Positions 40,613-50,264 of a stretch of DNA of 64,000 nucleotides are shown piece after piece (position 1 is the stretch's first letter; every line of letters starts with the position of its first letter). The notes under the pieces were generated by a model, which saw nothing but the letters and a program-made list of their open reading frames with translations, was not told where the DNA came from and searched no databases. The DNA comes from Pseudomonas hefeiensis. Its GTDB lineage: Bacteria > Pseudomonadota > Gammaproteobacteria > Pseudomonadales > Pseudomonadaceae. The stretch is taken from the NCBI RefSeq assembly GCF_030687835.1, contig NZ_CP117449.1:1-64000 (forward strand). The letters run 5' to 3'. The translations under genes were made by a program, and so were the position numbers.

Positions 40613-41401
40613 CTACACCCCTCGACGGGGCAGGACAAAACTCAGCAGAAATAGCGCGGCGGCGCTGACCACAATCGACGGCCCGGCCGGGGTGTCCTTG
40701 AACCACGATAGCGCCAGCCCGCCGCACACTGCGAGCATGCCCAGCAGGCTCGCGCCCAAGGCCATCTGCTCCGGGGAGCGGGCATGCCGCTGCGCCGCGG
40801 CCGCCGGGATAATCAGCAAAGAAGTAATCAGCAATACGCCGACGATTTTCATCGCCACGGCAATGACCACCGCAATCAACAGCATCAACGCCAGCCGTAA
40901 ACCCACCACGGGCAAGCCTTCGACCCGCGCCAGTTCCTCATGCACTGTCACGGCCAGCAACGGGCGCCAGAGCGCCACCAGAAGTAGAAGGACCGCCGCG
41001 CTGCCGCCCAGGATCCACGAAAGGTCCGTGGGGCTGATGGCAAGCAGATCGCCAAACAGGTAGGCCATCAGATCAATCCGCACGTCATGCATGAAGCTTA
41101 GTACCACCAGCCCGAGAGACAGGGTGCTGGGCGCCAGAATGCCCAGTAGCGTGTCGGAGGCCAGCGGTTGACGCTGTTGCAGCGTCACCAGCAGCACCGC
41201 CAGCAACAGGCAGCCGACGGTCACCGCCACTGCCGGGCTTACGTCCAGCAAAAAGCCCAAGGCCACGCCCAGCAAGGCCGCGTGGGACAAGGTGTCGCCG
41301 AAATAGGCCATGCGCCGCCAGACCACGAACGAGCCCAGGGGGCCGGCCACCATCGCGAGAGCCAGGCCTGCGAGCAGGGCGTACAACAGAAAATCAGCCA
41401 T
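40613..41401 (-). CDS. znuB: Zinc ABC transporter, permease
   Basis: 262 residues with eight or so membrane segments, ABC-3 family. The ATG at 41401 ([17 protein letters not shown]) was chosen; it overlaps the end of znuC by 8 bases, and further upstream starts would overlap more. [22 protein letters not shown] is the conserved family block. Part of zur-znuC-znuB. Confidence 0.94.
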   Translation of the reverse strand: MADFLLYALLAGLALAMVAGPLGSFVVWRRMAYFGDTLSHAALLGVALGFLLDVSPAVAVTVGCLLLAVLLVTLQQRQPLASDTLLGILAPSTLSLGLVVLSFMHDVRIDLMAYLFGDLLAISPTDLSWILGGSAAVLLLLVALWRPLLAVTVHEELARVEGLPVVGLRLALMLLIAVVIAVAMKIVGVLLITSLLIIPAAAAQRHARSPEQMALGASLLGMLAVCGGLALSWFKDTPAGPSIVVSAAALFLLSFVLPRRGV

Positions 41402-42176
41402 GCTTGCAGCCATCTCCATGAACATGGGTAGAAACAGATGAGTCGCTGACCACCGAACCATGCAGGTCATGGGCATGGTCGTGATGGTGGTGATAAATCG
41501 CCAGGCTTTGTGCGTTCTTTCCGAAGAGTTCGACGAATGCCGGATCGCCGCTGACCTGCTCGGGATGCCCGGAACAGCAGACGTGGCGATTGAGGCAGAC
41601 CACCTGATCGGTGGTGCTCATCACCAGGTGAAGGTCATGGGAAACCATCAGCACGCCACAGCCGTGGCGGTCGCGCAGGCGGGTGATCAGGCTGTACAGC
41701 TCGGCCTGACCGGCCACGTCGACCCCTTGCACGGGCTCGTCGAGCACCAGCAGCTCAGGTTCGCGCAACAGGGCGCGAGCCAGCAATACGCGCTGCATTT
41801 CACCACCGGAAATACTTTGTACCGGACTGTCGATCACCTGTTCGGCGCCGACTTCGTTGAGCGCCGCCAGGGCCCGCTCGCGATCCACGCCAGGCACCAG
41901 GCGCAAAAAGCGCAATACCGACAGGGGCAGCGTCGGGTCGACATGCAGCTTTTGCGGCATATAACCGACCCGCAGCTTCGGCTTGCGCCAGACGCTGCCG
42001 CTGTCGGGCTTGAGCAATCCCAATACGGCACGCACCAGGGTGGTCTTGCCGGCGCCGTTGGGGCCGATCAGGGTGACGATCTGCCCCGGCTCGACGCTCA
42101 GGTGGATGTTATCCAGCACGCTCTGCCCGGCGAACGTCACGGCTACGTGCTCGAGACGGATCAACGCATTGCTCAT
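41394..42176 (-). CDS. znuC: Zinc ABC transporter, ATP-binding protein
   Basis: 260 residues from the ATG at 42176. Walker [10 protein letters not shown], signature SISGGEMQR, Walker B LLVLDEP. The C-terminus is His-rich ([14 protein letters not shown] and [10 protein letters not shown]), fitting a zinc role. Its ATG overlaps the zur TGA by one base. Confidence 0.95.
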   Translation of the reverse strand: MSNALIRLEHVAVTFAGQSVLDNIHLSVEPGQIVTLIGPNGAGKTTLVRAVLGLLKPDSGSVWRKPKLRVGYMPQKLHVDPTLPLSVLRFLRLVPGVDRERALAALNEVGAEQVIDSPVQSISGGEMQRVLLARALLREPELLVLDEPVQGVDVAGQAELYSLITRLRDRHGCGVLMVSHDLHLVMSTTDQVVCLNRHVCCSGHPEQVSGDPAFVELFGKNAQSLAIYHHHHDHAHDLHGSVVSDSSVSTHVHGDGCKHG

Positions 42177-42658
42177 CAGGCCCCCTGGCAACCGGCGCAG
42201 AGCCCGACCACTTCGACGGTCTGGGTATCCACCACGAACCCCACCTCTTTGGCGCTGGCAACGATGGCATCGCTGATGGACTTCTGCTCCAGCTCGATAG
42301 CTGCGTGGCATTCGTGGCAGATCAGGAACTGGCCCTGGTGCGCGTGTTCCGGGTGATTACAGCCGACGAAAGCATTCAACGACGAGATGCGATGCACCAG
42401 GCCATTCTCCAGCAGGAAATCCAGCGCCCGATAAACCGTGGGCGGCGCGGCGCGGCGGCCGTCCTGCTCACTGAGCACGGCGAGTATGTCGTAGGCGCCC
42501 AGCGGCTTGTGGCTTTGCCAGACCAGCTCCAGCACGCGTCGACGCAAAGCGGTCAGGCGCAACCCTTGGCGTGCGCAGATGGCGTCGGCCTCGGACAGCG
42601 CGGTGTGCACACAGTGAGAGTGATCATGGGGACGACTGGCAAGGGGCGTAATAGGCAT
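42176..42658 (-). CDS. zur: Zinc uptake regulator (Fur family)
   Basis: 160 residues. Fur-type winged helix ([37 protein letters not shown]), zinc-site residues in [24 protein letters not shown] and C-terminal CAGC. Represses znu genes when zinc is replete. First gene of zur-znuC-znuB and divergent from znuA; corresponds to PA5499 (np20/zur). Confidence 0.94.
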   Translation of the reverse strand: MPITPLASRPHDHSHCVHTALSEADAICARQGLRLTALRRRVLELVWQSHKPLGAYDILAVLSEQDGRRAAPPTVYRALDFLLENGLVHRISSLNAFVGCNHPEHAHQGQFLICHECHAAIELEQKSISDAIVASAKEVGFVVDTQTVEVVGLCAGCQGA

Positions 42659-42684
42659 GGGCAGCGACGATTTTAGTGAGAGAC

Positions 42685-42697
42685 GTTATTATGTTAC
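42685..42697. promoter_or_regulatory. Candidate Zur box between zur and znuA
   Basis: GTTATTATGTTAC matches GTTATAnTATAAC at 9 of 12 defined positions and sits in the 66-base divergent gap between zur and znuA, where a single operator could control both directions. The match is imperfect. Confidence 0.4.
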
Positions 42698-42724
42698 CCG
42701 TTCTCGCCTCTTCGAGTGGTCATC

Positions 42725-43654
42725 GTGTCCCGAAATTTTTCGATCTTTGTCGTTTTTGTCGCCAGTTTTCTGCTGATCGGCCCGGCCCAGGCCGAAGTCA
42801 AAGTGCTTACCAGCATCAAGCCGTTGCAACTGATTGCCGCCGCGGTGCAGGACGGCGTGGCTGCTCCTGAGGTGCTGCTACCGCCCGGCGCTTCACCTCA
42901 CCATTACGCCCTGCGGCCATCCGACGTACGGAAGGTGCAGTCGGTGGATTTGCTCTACTGGATCGGCCCCGACATGGAAAGCTTCCTGCCGCGCGTGCTG
43001 AACGGTCGTACGTTACCGTCCGTCGCGGTGCAGGATGTGCCGGGGCTCAAGTTGCGTCACTTCGCCCAGGACAGTCATTCCCACGCCGAAGATGACCATG
43101 ACGCCGACGAGCATGACCACGACCATCGCCCCGGTTCTATTGACGCTCATCTGTGGCTCTCGCCAACCAATGCGCGGGTGATTGCCGCCAAAATGGCTGC
43201 CGACCTGAGTGCAGCCGATCCGGCCAATGCCAGCCGCTATCAAAGCAACCTCAAGGGTTTCAACCAGCGTCTCGATGCGCTGGATGCGCGTTTGAAGAGC
43301 CGTCTGGCCGGGGTCGCGGGCAAGCCGTATTTCGTGTTCCACGAGGCGTTCGACTATTTCGAAGACCATTACGGCCTCAAGCACGCCGGTGTTTTCGCCG
43401 TGGCCACCGAAGTCCAGCCCGGCGCCCAGCACGTGGCGGCGATGCGCAATCGCTTGCAGGCCGTGGGCAAGACGTGTGTCTTCAGCGAACCGCCCCTGCG
43501 CCCGCGCCTGGCCGAAACCCTGGTGGCCGGGTTGCCGGTGAAATTGGCGGAGCTGGATGCGCTGGGCGGCTATACCCCTGCGACGGCACAAGGGTATGAG
43601 CAGTTGCTGGAGAAGTTGGGGAATGATCTGGCGGGGTGCCTGGAGTCGCTATAG
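42725..43654 (+). CDS. znuA: Zinc ABC transporter, substrate-binding protein
   Basis: 309 residues from the GTG at 42725 (SRNFSIFVVFVASFLLIGPAQA signal); a GTG 9 bases upstream is an alternative. Cluster A-I binding protein with zinc ligands His in ASPHHYALRPSD, IDAHLWLSP and FHEAFDYF. The His/Asp-rich loop (HSHAEDDHDADEHDHDH) near residue 120 is diagnostic for ZnuA over manganese binders. Divergent from zur-znuCB. Confidence 0.94.
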   Translation: MSRNFSIFVVFVASFLLIGPAQAEVKVLTSIKPLQLIAAAVQDGVAAPEVLLPPGASPHHYALRPSDVRKVQSVDLLYWIGPDMESFLPRVLNGRTLPSVAVQDVPGLKLRHFAQDSHSHAEDDHDADEHDHDHRPGSIDAHLWLSPTNARVIAAKMAADLSAADPANASRYQSNLKGFNQRLDALDARLKSRLAGVAGKPYFVFHEAFDYFEDHYGLKHAGVFAVATEVQPGAQHVAAMRNRLQAVGKTCVFSEPPLRPRLAETLVAGLPVKLAELDALGGYTPATAQGYEQLLEKLGNDLAGCLESL

Positions 43655-43672
43655 CCTGCCAAACGCAAACCC

Positions 43673-43800
43673 TGTGGCGAGGGGATTTATCCCCGTTGGG
43701 CTGCGCAGCAGCCCCCCTGCTTTCTATCTGACGGACTCGCGGCGGCAGCTATTTTTTGGGGCCGCTTCGCGCCCCAGCGGGGATAAATCCCCTCGCCACA
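43673..43800. repeat. REPIN (inverted REP pair)
   Basis: The left arm begins TGTGGCGAGGGGATTTATCC with hairpin CCGTTGGGCTGCGCAGCAGC. The right arm ends with the reverse complement GGATAAATCCCCTCGCCACA. The arms are about 40 bases and the spacer about 50. It lies between convergent znuA and thrB. Confidence 0.92.
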
Positions 43801-43831
43801 ACACCATTCGGCGAAAGCCTTCTATTGATAC

Positions 43832-44782
43832 TTAAAGGGCAAAAGGCAACACCGTGTGAACCGTCTGCCGCTGCGCCAAGCGTTGCTGAAACTCCATCGG
43901 ATCGTGAATCAACACATCCTGTCCGGCAAAAGACTCGGCGGCGATCAACCGCGACAGCCAGAAGCGCACGCATGCCACGCGCAGCATCGTCGGCCATGAC
44001 TCGGCCTCGGCGGCCGTGAATGGACGCAGTGCCGCATAAGCCCCCAACAATGCCCGCGTCCGTGGGCCATCGAGCACACCGTTGTCATCCGAACACCAGT
44101 CGTTCAGGGCGATGGCGACGTCATACAGCATGGGCCCGGAGCAGGCGTTGTAGAAATCGATCAGCCCGGTCAGGTGCGTGCCCTCGAACATCGCATTGTC
44201 GCGGAACAGGTCCGCGTGGATGTTGGCCCGGGGCAGTGCCAGAATTTTTACCTTCTGGTGGGCGATTTCATCCAGCGCCGCCTCCAGCAACCGACGGGGT
44301 TCTGCATCAAGATGCGACAATAGCTTCGCGCCCTCCTCCTGCATCCAGTCCAGGCCGCGATCGGTCTTGCGCTTGATCATGTTGTCCTTGGTCGCCAGGT
44401 GCAGATGAGCCAGCAACTCCCCCACCTGGGCGCAATGCTGTGCGTTGGCCTGCTTGATGTGCTTGCCGGCCAGGCGCGGTTGCAACAGCGCCGGTTTGCC
44501 GGCCAGTTCCCGCAGCGCGACGCCGTCGATGGTACGCAAGGCGTAGGGCACCGGCAGGTCGGCGTCATGCAGTACATCCAGCAGCTCGATGAAGAACGGC
44601 ATTTCCTGCACTGGACCGCGTTCCACCAGGGTCAGGACAAATTCACCCTGCTCCAGGCTGATAAAAAAATTGGTGTTTTCGCTGCCAGCGGCGATCCCCT
44701 GGAAATCAAGCAGGCGGCCGAGCCCGTAAGGGGCGAGAAAGGTTTCCAGCTCGGGCCGAGCCAGGGGAGTGAACACAGACAT
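43832..44782 (-). CDS. thrB: Homoserine kinase (APH-fold type)
   Basis: 316 residues. This is the Pseudomonas/Rhizobium type of homoserine kinase with the choline/aminoglycoside kinase fold, not the GHMP type. Catalytic loop IHADLFRDNAMF and metal-binding LIDFYNACSGPMLYD are visible. It phosphorylates homoserine in threonine synthesis. It lies 60 bases after the DUF2782 stop on the same strand. Confidence 0.92.
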   Translation of the reverse strand: MSVFTPLARPELETFLAPYGLGRLLDFQGIAAGSENTNFFISLEQGEFVLTLVERGPVQEMPFFIELLDVLHDADLPVPYALRTIDGVALRELAGKPALLQPRLAGKHIKQANAQHCAQVGELLAHLHLATKDNMIKRKTDRGLDWMQEEGAKLLSHLDAEPRRLLEAALDEIAHQKVKILALPRANIHADLFRDNAMFEGTHLTGLIDFYNACSGPMLYDVAIALNDWCSDDNGVLDGPRTRALLGAYAALRPFTAAEAESWPTMLRVACVRFWLSRLIAAESFAGQDVLIHDPMEFQQRLAQRQTVHTVLPFAL

Positions 44783-44842
44783 GGTTAAAAACTGCCAGTA
44801 CGGGCGCCCATCAGCGAGCGCCGGTTGAAGTGCAGAGCGGTA

Positions 44843-45130
44843 TTACCACTCAAAGATTTTCCACGATGGAATCAGCATATCCGGCTGATCCGAGCGGATG
44901 AAATTTCCGTCGCTGCCATCGGCGCGTACCAGGAAATAAGGCTTGCCGTTCTTGGGCGTGACCTTGATCGCGTACAAAAAGCCGTTTTGGCGATACTCCT
45001 GAATAGTTCTATCGCCTTCGGTGCGGATGGTGACATCCGGGTCCGCCGAGGGAGCGTCGTCCGCCGCCATGACGGCCAACGGGGTGATTGCAAACAAGCC
45101 AGCCAGTAACAGGCGATTGAGTGTACGCAT
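44843..45130 (-). CDS. DUF2782 periplasmic protein
   Basis: 95 residues with a cleavable signal (MRTLNRLLLAGLFAITPLAV, then MAADDAP). The mature part (VTIRTEGDRTIQEYRQNGFLYAIKVTPKNGKPYFLV) is the DUF2782 fold. Function unknown. It lies between thrB and polA as PA5494 does in P. aeruginosa and is divergent from polA. Confidence 0.88.
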   Translation of the reverse strand: MRTLNRLLLAGLFAITPLAVMAADDAPSADPDVTIRTEGDRTIQEYRQNGFLYAIKVTPKNGKPYFLVRADGSDGNFIRSDQPDMLIPSWKIFEW

Positions 45131-45204
45131 GATAACCTTGTCCCTTTGTCGTCAACGGTCCCGCTATTCTAGCTCCGGACCCGCCGAAAAGGTTGATCCT
45201 GCTC

Positions 45205-47973
45205 ATGAGCCAAGCTCCCCTCGTCCTGGTGGACGGTTCTTCTTATCTTTATCGCGCCTTTCACGCGCTGCCACCGTTGACCACCTCCAAAGGCCTGCCG
45301 ACCGGTGCGGTCAAGGGCGTGCTGAACATGCTCAAGAGCCTGCGCAAGCAGTATCCGGACAGTCCGTTCGCCGTGGTGTTCGACGCCAAGGGTGGGACGT
45401 TTCGCGATGAGCTGTACGCCGAATACAAGGCCAACCGCCCGAGCATGCCCGACGATATGCGCGTGCAGATCGAGCCACTGCATGCCAGCGTCAAGGCCCT
45501 GGGCTTCCCGCTGCTGTGCGTGGACAACGTCGAAGCCGATGATGTGATCGGCACCCTGGCCCGCAGCAGCGCCGCAGCCGACCGTCCGGTGGTGATCTCC
45601 ACCGGCGACAAGGACATGGCGCAGTTGGTCGATGGGCACATTACCTTGGTCAATACCATGACCGGTAGCGCCCTGGACGTGGCTGGCGTGAAGGAGAAGT
45701 TTGGGGTCGCTCCGGAGCAGATCATCGATTACCTGGCGTTGATGGGCGATTCTTCCGACAACATCCCCGGTGTTCCGGGTATCGGGCCGAAGACCGCCTC
45801 CGGCTTGCTGGTGGGCGTCAATGGCGGCCTGACCGAGCTGTATGCGCAACTGGAGATCGTCGCCACCTTGCCGATCCGTGGCGCCAAGACCCTGGCCGCC
45901 AAGCTCGAAGAACACAAGGAAATGGCCCTCCTCTCCTACGAGCTGGCGACCATCAAGACCGACGTGCCGCTGGATGTCGGTCTCGACGACCTGAAAATGG
46001 GCCAGCCGGATCACGAGAAACTCGCCGAGCTGTATACCCTGCTGGAGTTCAAGAGCTGGTTCGAAGAAAACCAGCGCGATGCCAAGCGTGCCGGTCAGGA
46101 GATCGTCGAAGCCGCCGACGAACAGCCCGGCGCCGTTGAAGCGAAGTACGAGGTCATTCTCGATCAGGCACGTTTCGACGCCTGGCTGGCCAAGCTTGAA
46201 CAGGCGCCGCTGTTTGCTTTCGTCACCGAAACCAACGGTAGCGACGCTCAGCATTCACAACTCGTAGGGTTGTCGTTTGCCGTCGCGCCTTTTGAGGCGG
46301 CCTACATTCCCTTGACCCATTCCTACATGGGCGTACCGGAGCAACTGGATCGCGACACGGTGCTCAAGGCTCTCAAGCCGCTGCTGGAGAACCCGAACAA
46401 GCTCAAGGTCGGCCAGCATGCCAAGTTCGAAACCAACATCCTGGCCAACTGCGCCATGGGTGGCGATCAGAACAACGGCATCCTGGTCCAGGGCGTCGCC
46501 TTCGACACCATGCTTGAATCCTACGTGCTGGACTCCACCGCGACCCGCCACGACATGGACAGCCTGGCGCTCAAGTACCTGGGCCAAAGCAAGACCGATT
46601 TCCAGGACATCGCAGGCAAAGGCGTCAAGCAACTGACCTTCGACCAGATCTCCCTGGAACTGGCCGGCCCTTACGCCGCCGAAGACGCGGACGTGACGTT
46701 CCGTCTGCACCAGGCCTTGCAGGAAAAACTGGCGGCCACGCCAAGCCTGGGCAAGGTGCTCAACGACATCGAAATGCCACTGATGCCGGTCCTGGCACGC
46801 ATTGAGCGCCAGGGTGCGCTGGTCGATGCCCATCTGCTGGGGGTGCAGAGCGTCGAGTTGGGCGAGAAGCTGGTGGCCCTCGAACGTGAGGCATTTGCCA
46901 TCGCCGGGGAGGAATTCAACCTGGGCTCACCCAAGCAACTGGGGGTGATCCTCTACGAAAAACTCGGCTTGCCGGTGCTCAGCAAAACCGCCAAGGGCCA
47001 GGCATCTACCGCCGAAGCGGTACTGGCCGAACTGGCCGAGCAGGATTACCCGTTGCCCAAGGTGCTGATGCAGTACCGCTCGCTGAGCAAGCTCAAGAGC
47101 ACCTACACCGACCGCCTGCCGGAGCAGATCAATAGCCGTACAGGGCGCGTCCATACCAATTATCAGCAAGCCGTTGCCGCTACCGGGCGGCTGTCGTCCA
47201 TCGACCCGAACCTGCAGAACATTCCTATCCGCACCGCCGAAGGCCGCCGGATCCGTCAGGCATTCGTTGCGCCGAAAGGCTACAAGCTGTTGGCGGCGGA
47301 CTACTCTCAGATTGAATTGCGGATCATGGCGCACCTGGCCAAGGATGAAGGCCTGCTCCACGCGTTTCGCAATGACCTGGATGTGCACCGGGCCACCGCC
47401 GCCGAAGTGTTCGGTGTTGAACTGGATGCCGTCACCCATGACCAGCGCCGCAGCGCCAAGGCGATCAACTTCGGTCTGATCTACGGCATGAGTGCTTTCG
47501 GTCTGGCCAAGCAGATCGGTGTGGATCGCAAGCAGTCCCAGGCTTATATCGACCGCTACTTTGCCCGCTACCCGGGTGTACTGGCCTACATGGAGCGCAC
47601 TCGTGCCCAGGCGGCTGAGCAGGGGTACGTCGAAACCATTTTCGGTCGCCGGTTATACCTGCCGGATATCAATGCGAAAAACCCGGCTTTGCGCAAAGGG
47701 GCGGAACGCACGGCCATCAACGCGCCGATGCAAGGCACAGCGGCAGATATCATCAAGAAAGCCATGGTGGCGGTGGATCGCTGGCTGACTGCGTCGGGGC
47801 TGGATGCCAAGGTCATCCTGCAGGTCCACGACGAATTGGTGCTGGAGGTGCGCGAAGACCTGGTCGACCAGGTGCGCGAGGAAATTCGCCAGCACATGAG
47901 CGCCGCCGCCACGCTGGATGTGCCGCTTCTGGTGGAAGTGGGCGTGGGCAACAACTGGGACGAGGCGCACTGA
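45205..47973 (+). CDS. polA: DNA polymerase I
   Basis: 922 residues from the ATG at 45205 (MSQAPLVLVDGSSYLYRAFH). Three domains: 5'-3' exonuclease (to about 290; FDAKGGTFR, GDKDMAQLV, GDSSDNIPG), 3'-5' exonuclease-like (about 325-510) and polymerase (about 540-922; DYSQIELRIMAHL, KAINFGLIYG, QVHDELVLEV). The proofreading site looks damaged: the first metal Asp of E. coli (D355) is V340 and the second (D424) is E409, while E342 and D494 are kept. It functions in Okazaki-fragment processing and repair. Confidence 0.96.
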   Translation: MSQAPLVLVDGSSYLYRAFHALPPLTTSKGLPTGAVKGVLNMLKSLRKQYPDSPFAVVFDAKGGTFRDELYAEYKANRPSMPDDMRVQIEPLHASVKALGFPLLCVDNVEADDVIGTLARSSAAADRPVVISTGDKDMAQLVDGHITLVNTMTGSALDVAGVKEKFGVAPEQIIDYLALMGDSSDNIPGVPGIGPKTASGLLVGVNGGLTELYAQLEIVATLPIRGAKTLAAKLEEHKEMALLSYELATIKTDVPLDVGLDDLKMGQPDHEKLAELYTLLEFKSWFEENQRDAKRAGQEIVEAADEQPGAVEAKYEVILDQARFDAWLAKLEQAPLFAFVTETNGSDAQHSQLVGLSFAVAPFEAAYIPLTHSYMGVPEQLDRDTVLKALKPLLENPNKLKVGQHAKFETNILANCAMGGDQNNGILVQGVAFDTMLESYVLDSTATRHDMDSLALKYLGQSKTDFQDIAGKGVKQLTFDQISLELAGPYAAEDADVTFRLHQALQEKLAATPSLGKVLNDIEMPLMPVLARIERQGALVDAHLLGVQSVELGEKLVALEREAFAIAGEEFNLGSPKQLGVILYEKLGLPVLSKTAKGQASTAEAVLAELAEQDYPLPKVLMQYRSLSKLKSTYTDRLPEQINSRTGRVHTNYQQAVAATGRLSSIDPNLQNIPIRTAEGRRIRQAFVAPKGYKLLAADYSQIELRIMAHLAKDEGLLHAFRNDLDVHRATAAEVFGVELDAVTHDQRRSAKAINFGLIYGMSAFGLAKQIGVDRKQSQAYIDRYFARYPGVLAYMERTRAQAAEQGYVETIFGRRLYLPDINAKNPALRKGAERTAINAPMQGTAADIIKKAMVAVDRWLTASGLDAKVILQVHDELVLEVREDLVDQVREEIRQHMSAAATLDVPLLVEVGVGNNWDEAH

Positions 47974-47999
47974 CTCTTGCCGGAGAATTGAGCGGACTC

Positions 48000-48131
48000 T
48001 GTGGCGAGGGGATTTATCCCCGCTGGGCTGCGAAGCAGCCCTGAAGCCTGTCACCGCGGTGTATCAGATTGATGTGATCAGCTTTTTGGGGGCTGCTTTG
48101 CAGCCCAGCGGGGATAAATCCCCTCGCCACA
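48000..48131. repeat. REPIN (inverted REP pair) after polA
   Basis: Same family as the element at 43673. The left arm begins TGTGGCGAGGGGATTTATCC and the right arm ends GGATAAATCCCCTCGCCACA. Each arm includes the hairpin around GGGCTGCGAAGCAGCCC or GGGCTGCTTTGCAGCCC. Confidence 0.93.
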
Positions 48132-48236
48132 TTGATCACCGCGAATTCACGACCGGCGTCATTAGCTCTGAAGATGCCTACAGTTATTTCCAAAAATAAT
48201 CTGAACTAAACCCGTGAATTGCTACTCAGAGTTTCT

Positions 48237-48366
48237 GAAAGGCTGGTGAAGCCCTTCAATGCTCCTATGTTGTGTTAAGTGTTGGCAGATATCTGGACCC
48301 CGCCCTAGCGGTCCGGAACTTGGACCCCGAACTTCCCCTCCCCATACGAAGTCCGGGGTTTTTTTT
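48237..48366 (+). ncRNA. ersA: ErsA-like small regulatory RNA
   Basis: In P. aeruginosa the envelope-stress sRNA ErsA lies between polA and engB; this interval has the same neighbours. The end is a strong terminator whose loop is C-rich (CCCTCCCCATAC), as expected for an RNA pairing with ribosome sites. An upstream hairpin GGACC/GGTCC is visible near 48293. A possible AlgU-type promoter, GAACTA (48203-48208) with 16 bases before CTCAGA (48225-48230), would give about 130 nt. The 5' end is estimated. Confidence 0.72.
48324..48366 (+). terminator. Terminator of the ErsA-like RNA
   Basis: Stem ACCCCGAACTTC (48324-48335) / GAAGTCCGGGGT (48348-48359) with one mismatch, then eight T (48359-48366). 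It is oriented to the plus strand only. Confidence 0.9.
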
Positions 48367-48384
48367 GCCTGCGATTTGGCTTAT

Positions 48385-49023
48385 TCAGCCCTCTTCGCTG
48401 CCTTTGTCTGCCAATTCCATCCAATCGGCCAATACAGTGTAGGCCTCTTCCAGGCCCATGCGCTTAGGCGCCGAGAACAATTGGATGGTGATCGCCTCAC
48501 CCCACCCCTTGCGGATTTCCGACTGCACTTTGAGCAGCGTATTCTTGGCCGCGCCGTAGGTCAGCTTGTCTGCCTTGGTCAGCAGGATGTGCATCGGCAT
48601 GCCGCTGGCGACCGCCCAATCGAGCATCAACAGGTCGAAGTCGGTCATCGGATGGCGGATGTCCATCATCAAAATCAGACCCTTGAGGCTCTCGCGGCTG
48701 CCCAGATAGGCTTCCAAATGGCGCTGCCAGTGCTGCTTGAGCGGAATCGGCACCTTGGCATAGCCGTAACCGGGCAGGTCGACCAAACGGCGTTCATCGT
48801 CTAACTTGAAGAAGTTCAAGAGCTGCGTGCGACCCGGAGTTTTCGAGGTGCGTGCCAGGCTTGCATGGGTCAGGGTGTTCAGTGCGCTGGATTTACCGGC
48901 GTTGGAGCGCCCGGCGAAAGCCACTTCAAAGCCTTCATCGTCGGGGCATTGATCGACTTTGGCGGCGCTGAGCATGAAGGTGGACTGTTGGCACAGGCCG
49001 AGGATGGGGTTCTTCAGTTGCAT
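48385..49023 (-). CDS. engB: Ribosome biogenesis GTPase EngB/YihA
   Basis: 212 residues from the ATG at 49023 ([19 protein letters not shown]); upstream in-frame extension to 49149 is not typical of the family. G1 [10 protein letters not shown]3 [10 protein letters not shown]4 TKADK. Involved in 50S subunit assembly. Convergent with polA and the sRNA. Confidence 0.95.
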   Translation of the reverse strand: MQLKNPILGLCQQSTFMLSAAKVDQCPDDEGFEVAFAGRSNAGKSSALNTLTHASLARTSKTPGRTQLLNFFKLDDERRLVDLPGYGYAKVPIPLKQHWQRHLEAYLGSRESLKGLILMMDIRHPMTDFDLLMLDWAVASGMPMHILLTKADKLTYGAAKNTLLKVQSEIRKGWGEAITIQLFSAPKRMGLEEAYTVLADWMELADKGSEEG

Positions 49024-49214
49024 GGGATTTCCGATGTGGGCGGCGTCGGGAATGGACGCGGCAAGCTGTGTCGTTTCCGTTTCAGTGACGCCAGTATATA
49101 ATGCCGCAGATTTTGTGTGCGCTTTGTCCCAGCGTAGGATGAAGCTCACGGGAGCGACCGACTGAAATTGCGCACTAGAACGCAGCTCGCTCTCAACCCT
49201 GAAAAGGTCGTTTT

Positions 49215-49505
49215 ATGACGAAATGGCTGCTAGCTGCCGGTGTCTTGATGCCGCTTTACAGCGCTCAGGCTACACAGGATCCGGAAGCTGTGTACAACCG
49301 TGTTTGTGGTGCCTGTCATTCCGGCCAACTCCCCATGGCGCCCCGCAAGGGTGATCAGGAAGCTTGGACGCCGAGGTTGGCGAAAGGTATGGAGACGCTG
49401 GTGCAACACGTGACCCAGGGTTTCAAGGCGATGCCGCCGCGTGGTTTGTGCATGGACTGCAGTGCCGAGGATTACCAAGCCATCATCCAGTGGATGAGCG
49501 AGTAA
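49215..49505 (+). CDS. Small cytochrome c (c5-like)
   Basis: 96 residues with a signal peptide (MTKWLLAAGVLMPLYSAQA). One haem-attachment motif CGACH and a probable axial Met in FKAMPPRG. A second Cys pair, CMDC, is typical of the c5 group. It is a periplasmic electron carrier, 46 bases before the cytochrome c4 gene and probably co-transcribed. Confidence 0.9.
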   Translation: MTKWLLAAGVLMPLYSAQATQDPEAVYNRVCGACHSGQLPMAPRKGDQEAWTPRLAKGMETLVQHVTQGFKAMPPRGLCMDCSAEDYQAIIQWMSE

Positions 49506-49551
49506 GCCCGGTCCATAACTCTTTAACCCTTAGCCGTAGTTGGATTAGCTG

Positions 49552-50160
49552 ATGAACAAACTGATCGTGAGTCTGCTGTTGACATTGGGGATCTCCGGCG
49601 TAGCCCATGCCGCTGGCGATGCCGCCGCCGGCCAGGCGAAAACCGCCGTATGTGGGGCCTGCCATGGTCCGGATGGCAACAGCATGGCACCAAACTTTCC
49701 GAAACTGGCGGGCCAGGGCGAGCGTTACCTGACCAAGCAGTTGAAGGACATCAAGGACGGCAAGCGTGTCGTGCTGGAAATGACCGGCCTGCTGACCAAC
49801 CTGAACGATCAGGACCTGGCAGACATTGCGGCTTACTACGCCAGCCAGAAGGGCAGCGTCGGTGCCGCCGATCCAAATCTGGTCGCACGTGGTGAAGCGC
49901 TGTTTCGCGGAGGCAACCTGGAAAAGGGGCTTCCAGCCTGCACGGGCTGCCACTCGCCTGATGGCAAAGGTAACGCGGCGGCCGGCTTCCCGCACCTTGG
50001 GGGCCAGCACGCTCAGTACGTTACCAAGCAGTTGACTGATTTCCGCAAGGAAGCAGACGGTCGTACCAATGATGGCGAGGCGATGATGCGTACCATTGCC
50101 CGCAAGCTGAGCGACGAAGAGATCGCGGCGGTGGCCAGCTACATTCAGGGCCTGCACTGA
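49552..50160 (+). CDS. cc4: Dihaem cytochrome c4
   Basis: 202 residues with a signal peptide (MNKLIVSLLLTLGISGVAHA). Two homologous cytochrome domains have haem motifs CGACH and CTGCH and similar LAGQ/LGGQ...YLTKQL segments. Periplasmic electron carrier to terminal oxidases. Corresponds to PA5490, beside dsbA. Confidence 0.94.
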   Translation: MNKLIVSLLLTLGISGVAHAAGDAAAGQAKTAVCGACHGPDGNSMAPNFPKLAGQGERYLTKQLKDIKDGKRVVLEMTGLLTNLNDQDLADIAAYYASQKGSVGAADPNLVARGEALFRGGNLEKGLPACTGCHSPDGKGNAAAGFPHLGGQHAQYVTKQLTDFRKEADGRTNDGEAMMRTIARKLSDEEIAAVASYIQGLH

Positions 50161-50236
50161 GACCGTTAGCCGGGCGTTGTGAGGGTTTACATCTCTTGCA
50201 ACGTTAACGCTCGATTAATCCGTCGATGCAAAGATC

Positions 50237-50264
50237 AAAAGGGTGGCTTTGGCCGCCCTTTTTT
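50237..50264 (+). terminator. Terminator after cytochrome c4
   Basis: Stem AAGGGTGGC (50239-50247) / GCCGCCCTT (50252-50260) with a TTTTTT tail. Confidence 0.9.

Noticed and set aside
48241..48384. Small protein gene downstream of polA
   Set aside because: The open frame spans the C-rich terminator hairpin and has no ribosome site; the interval is better explained by an ErsA-like RNA.
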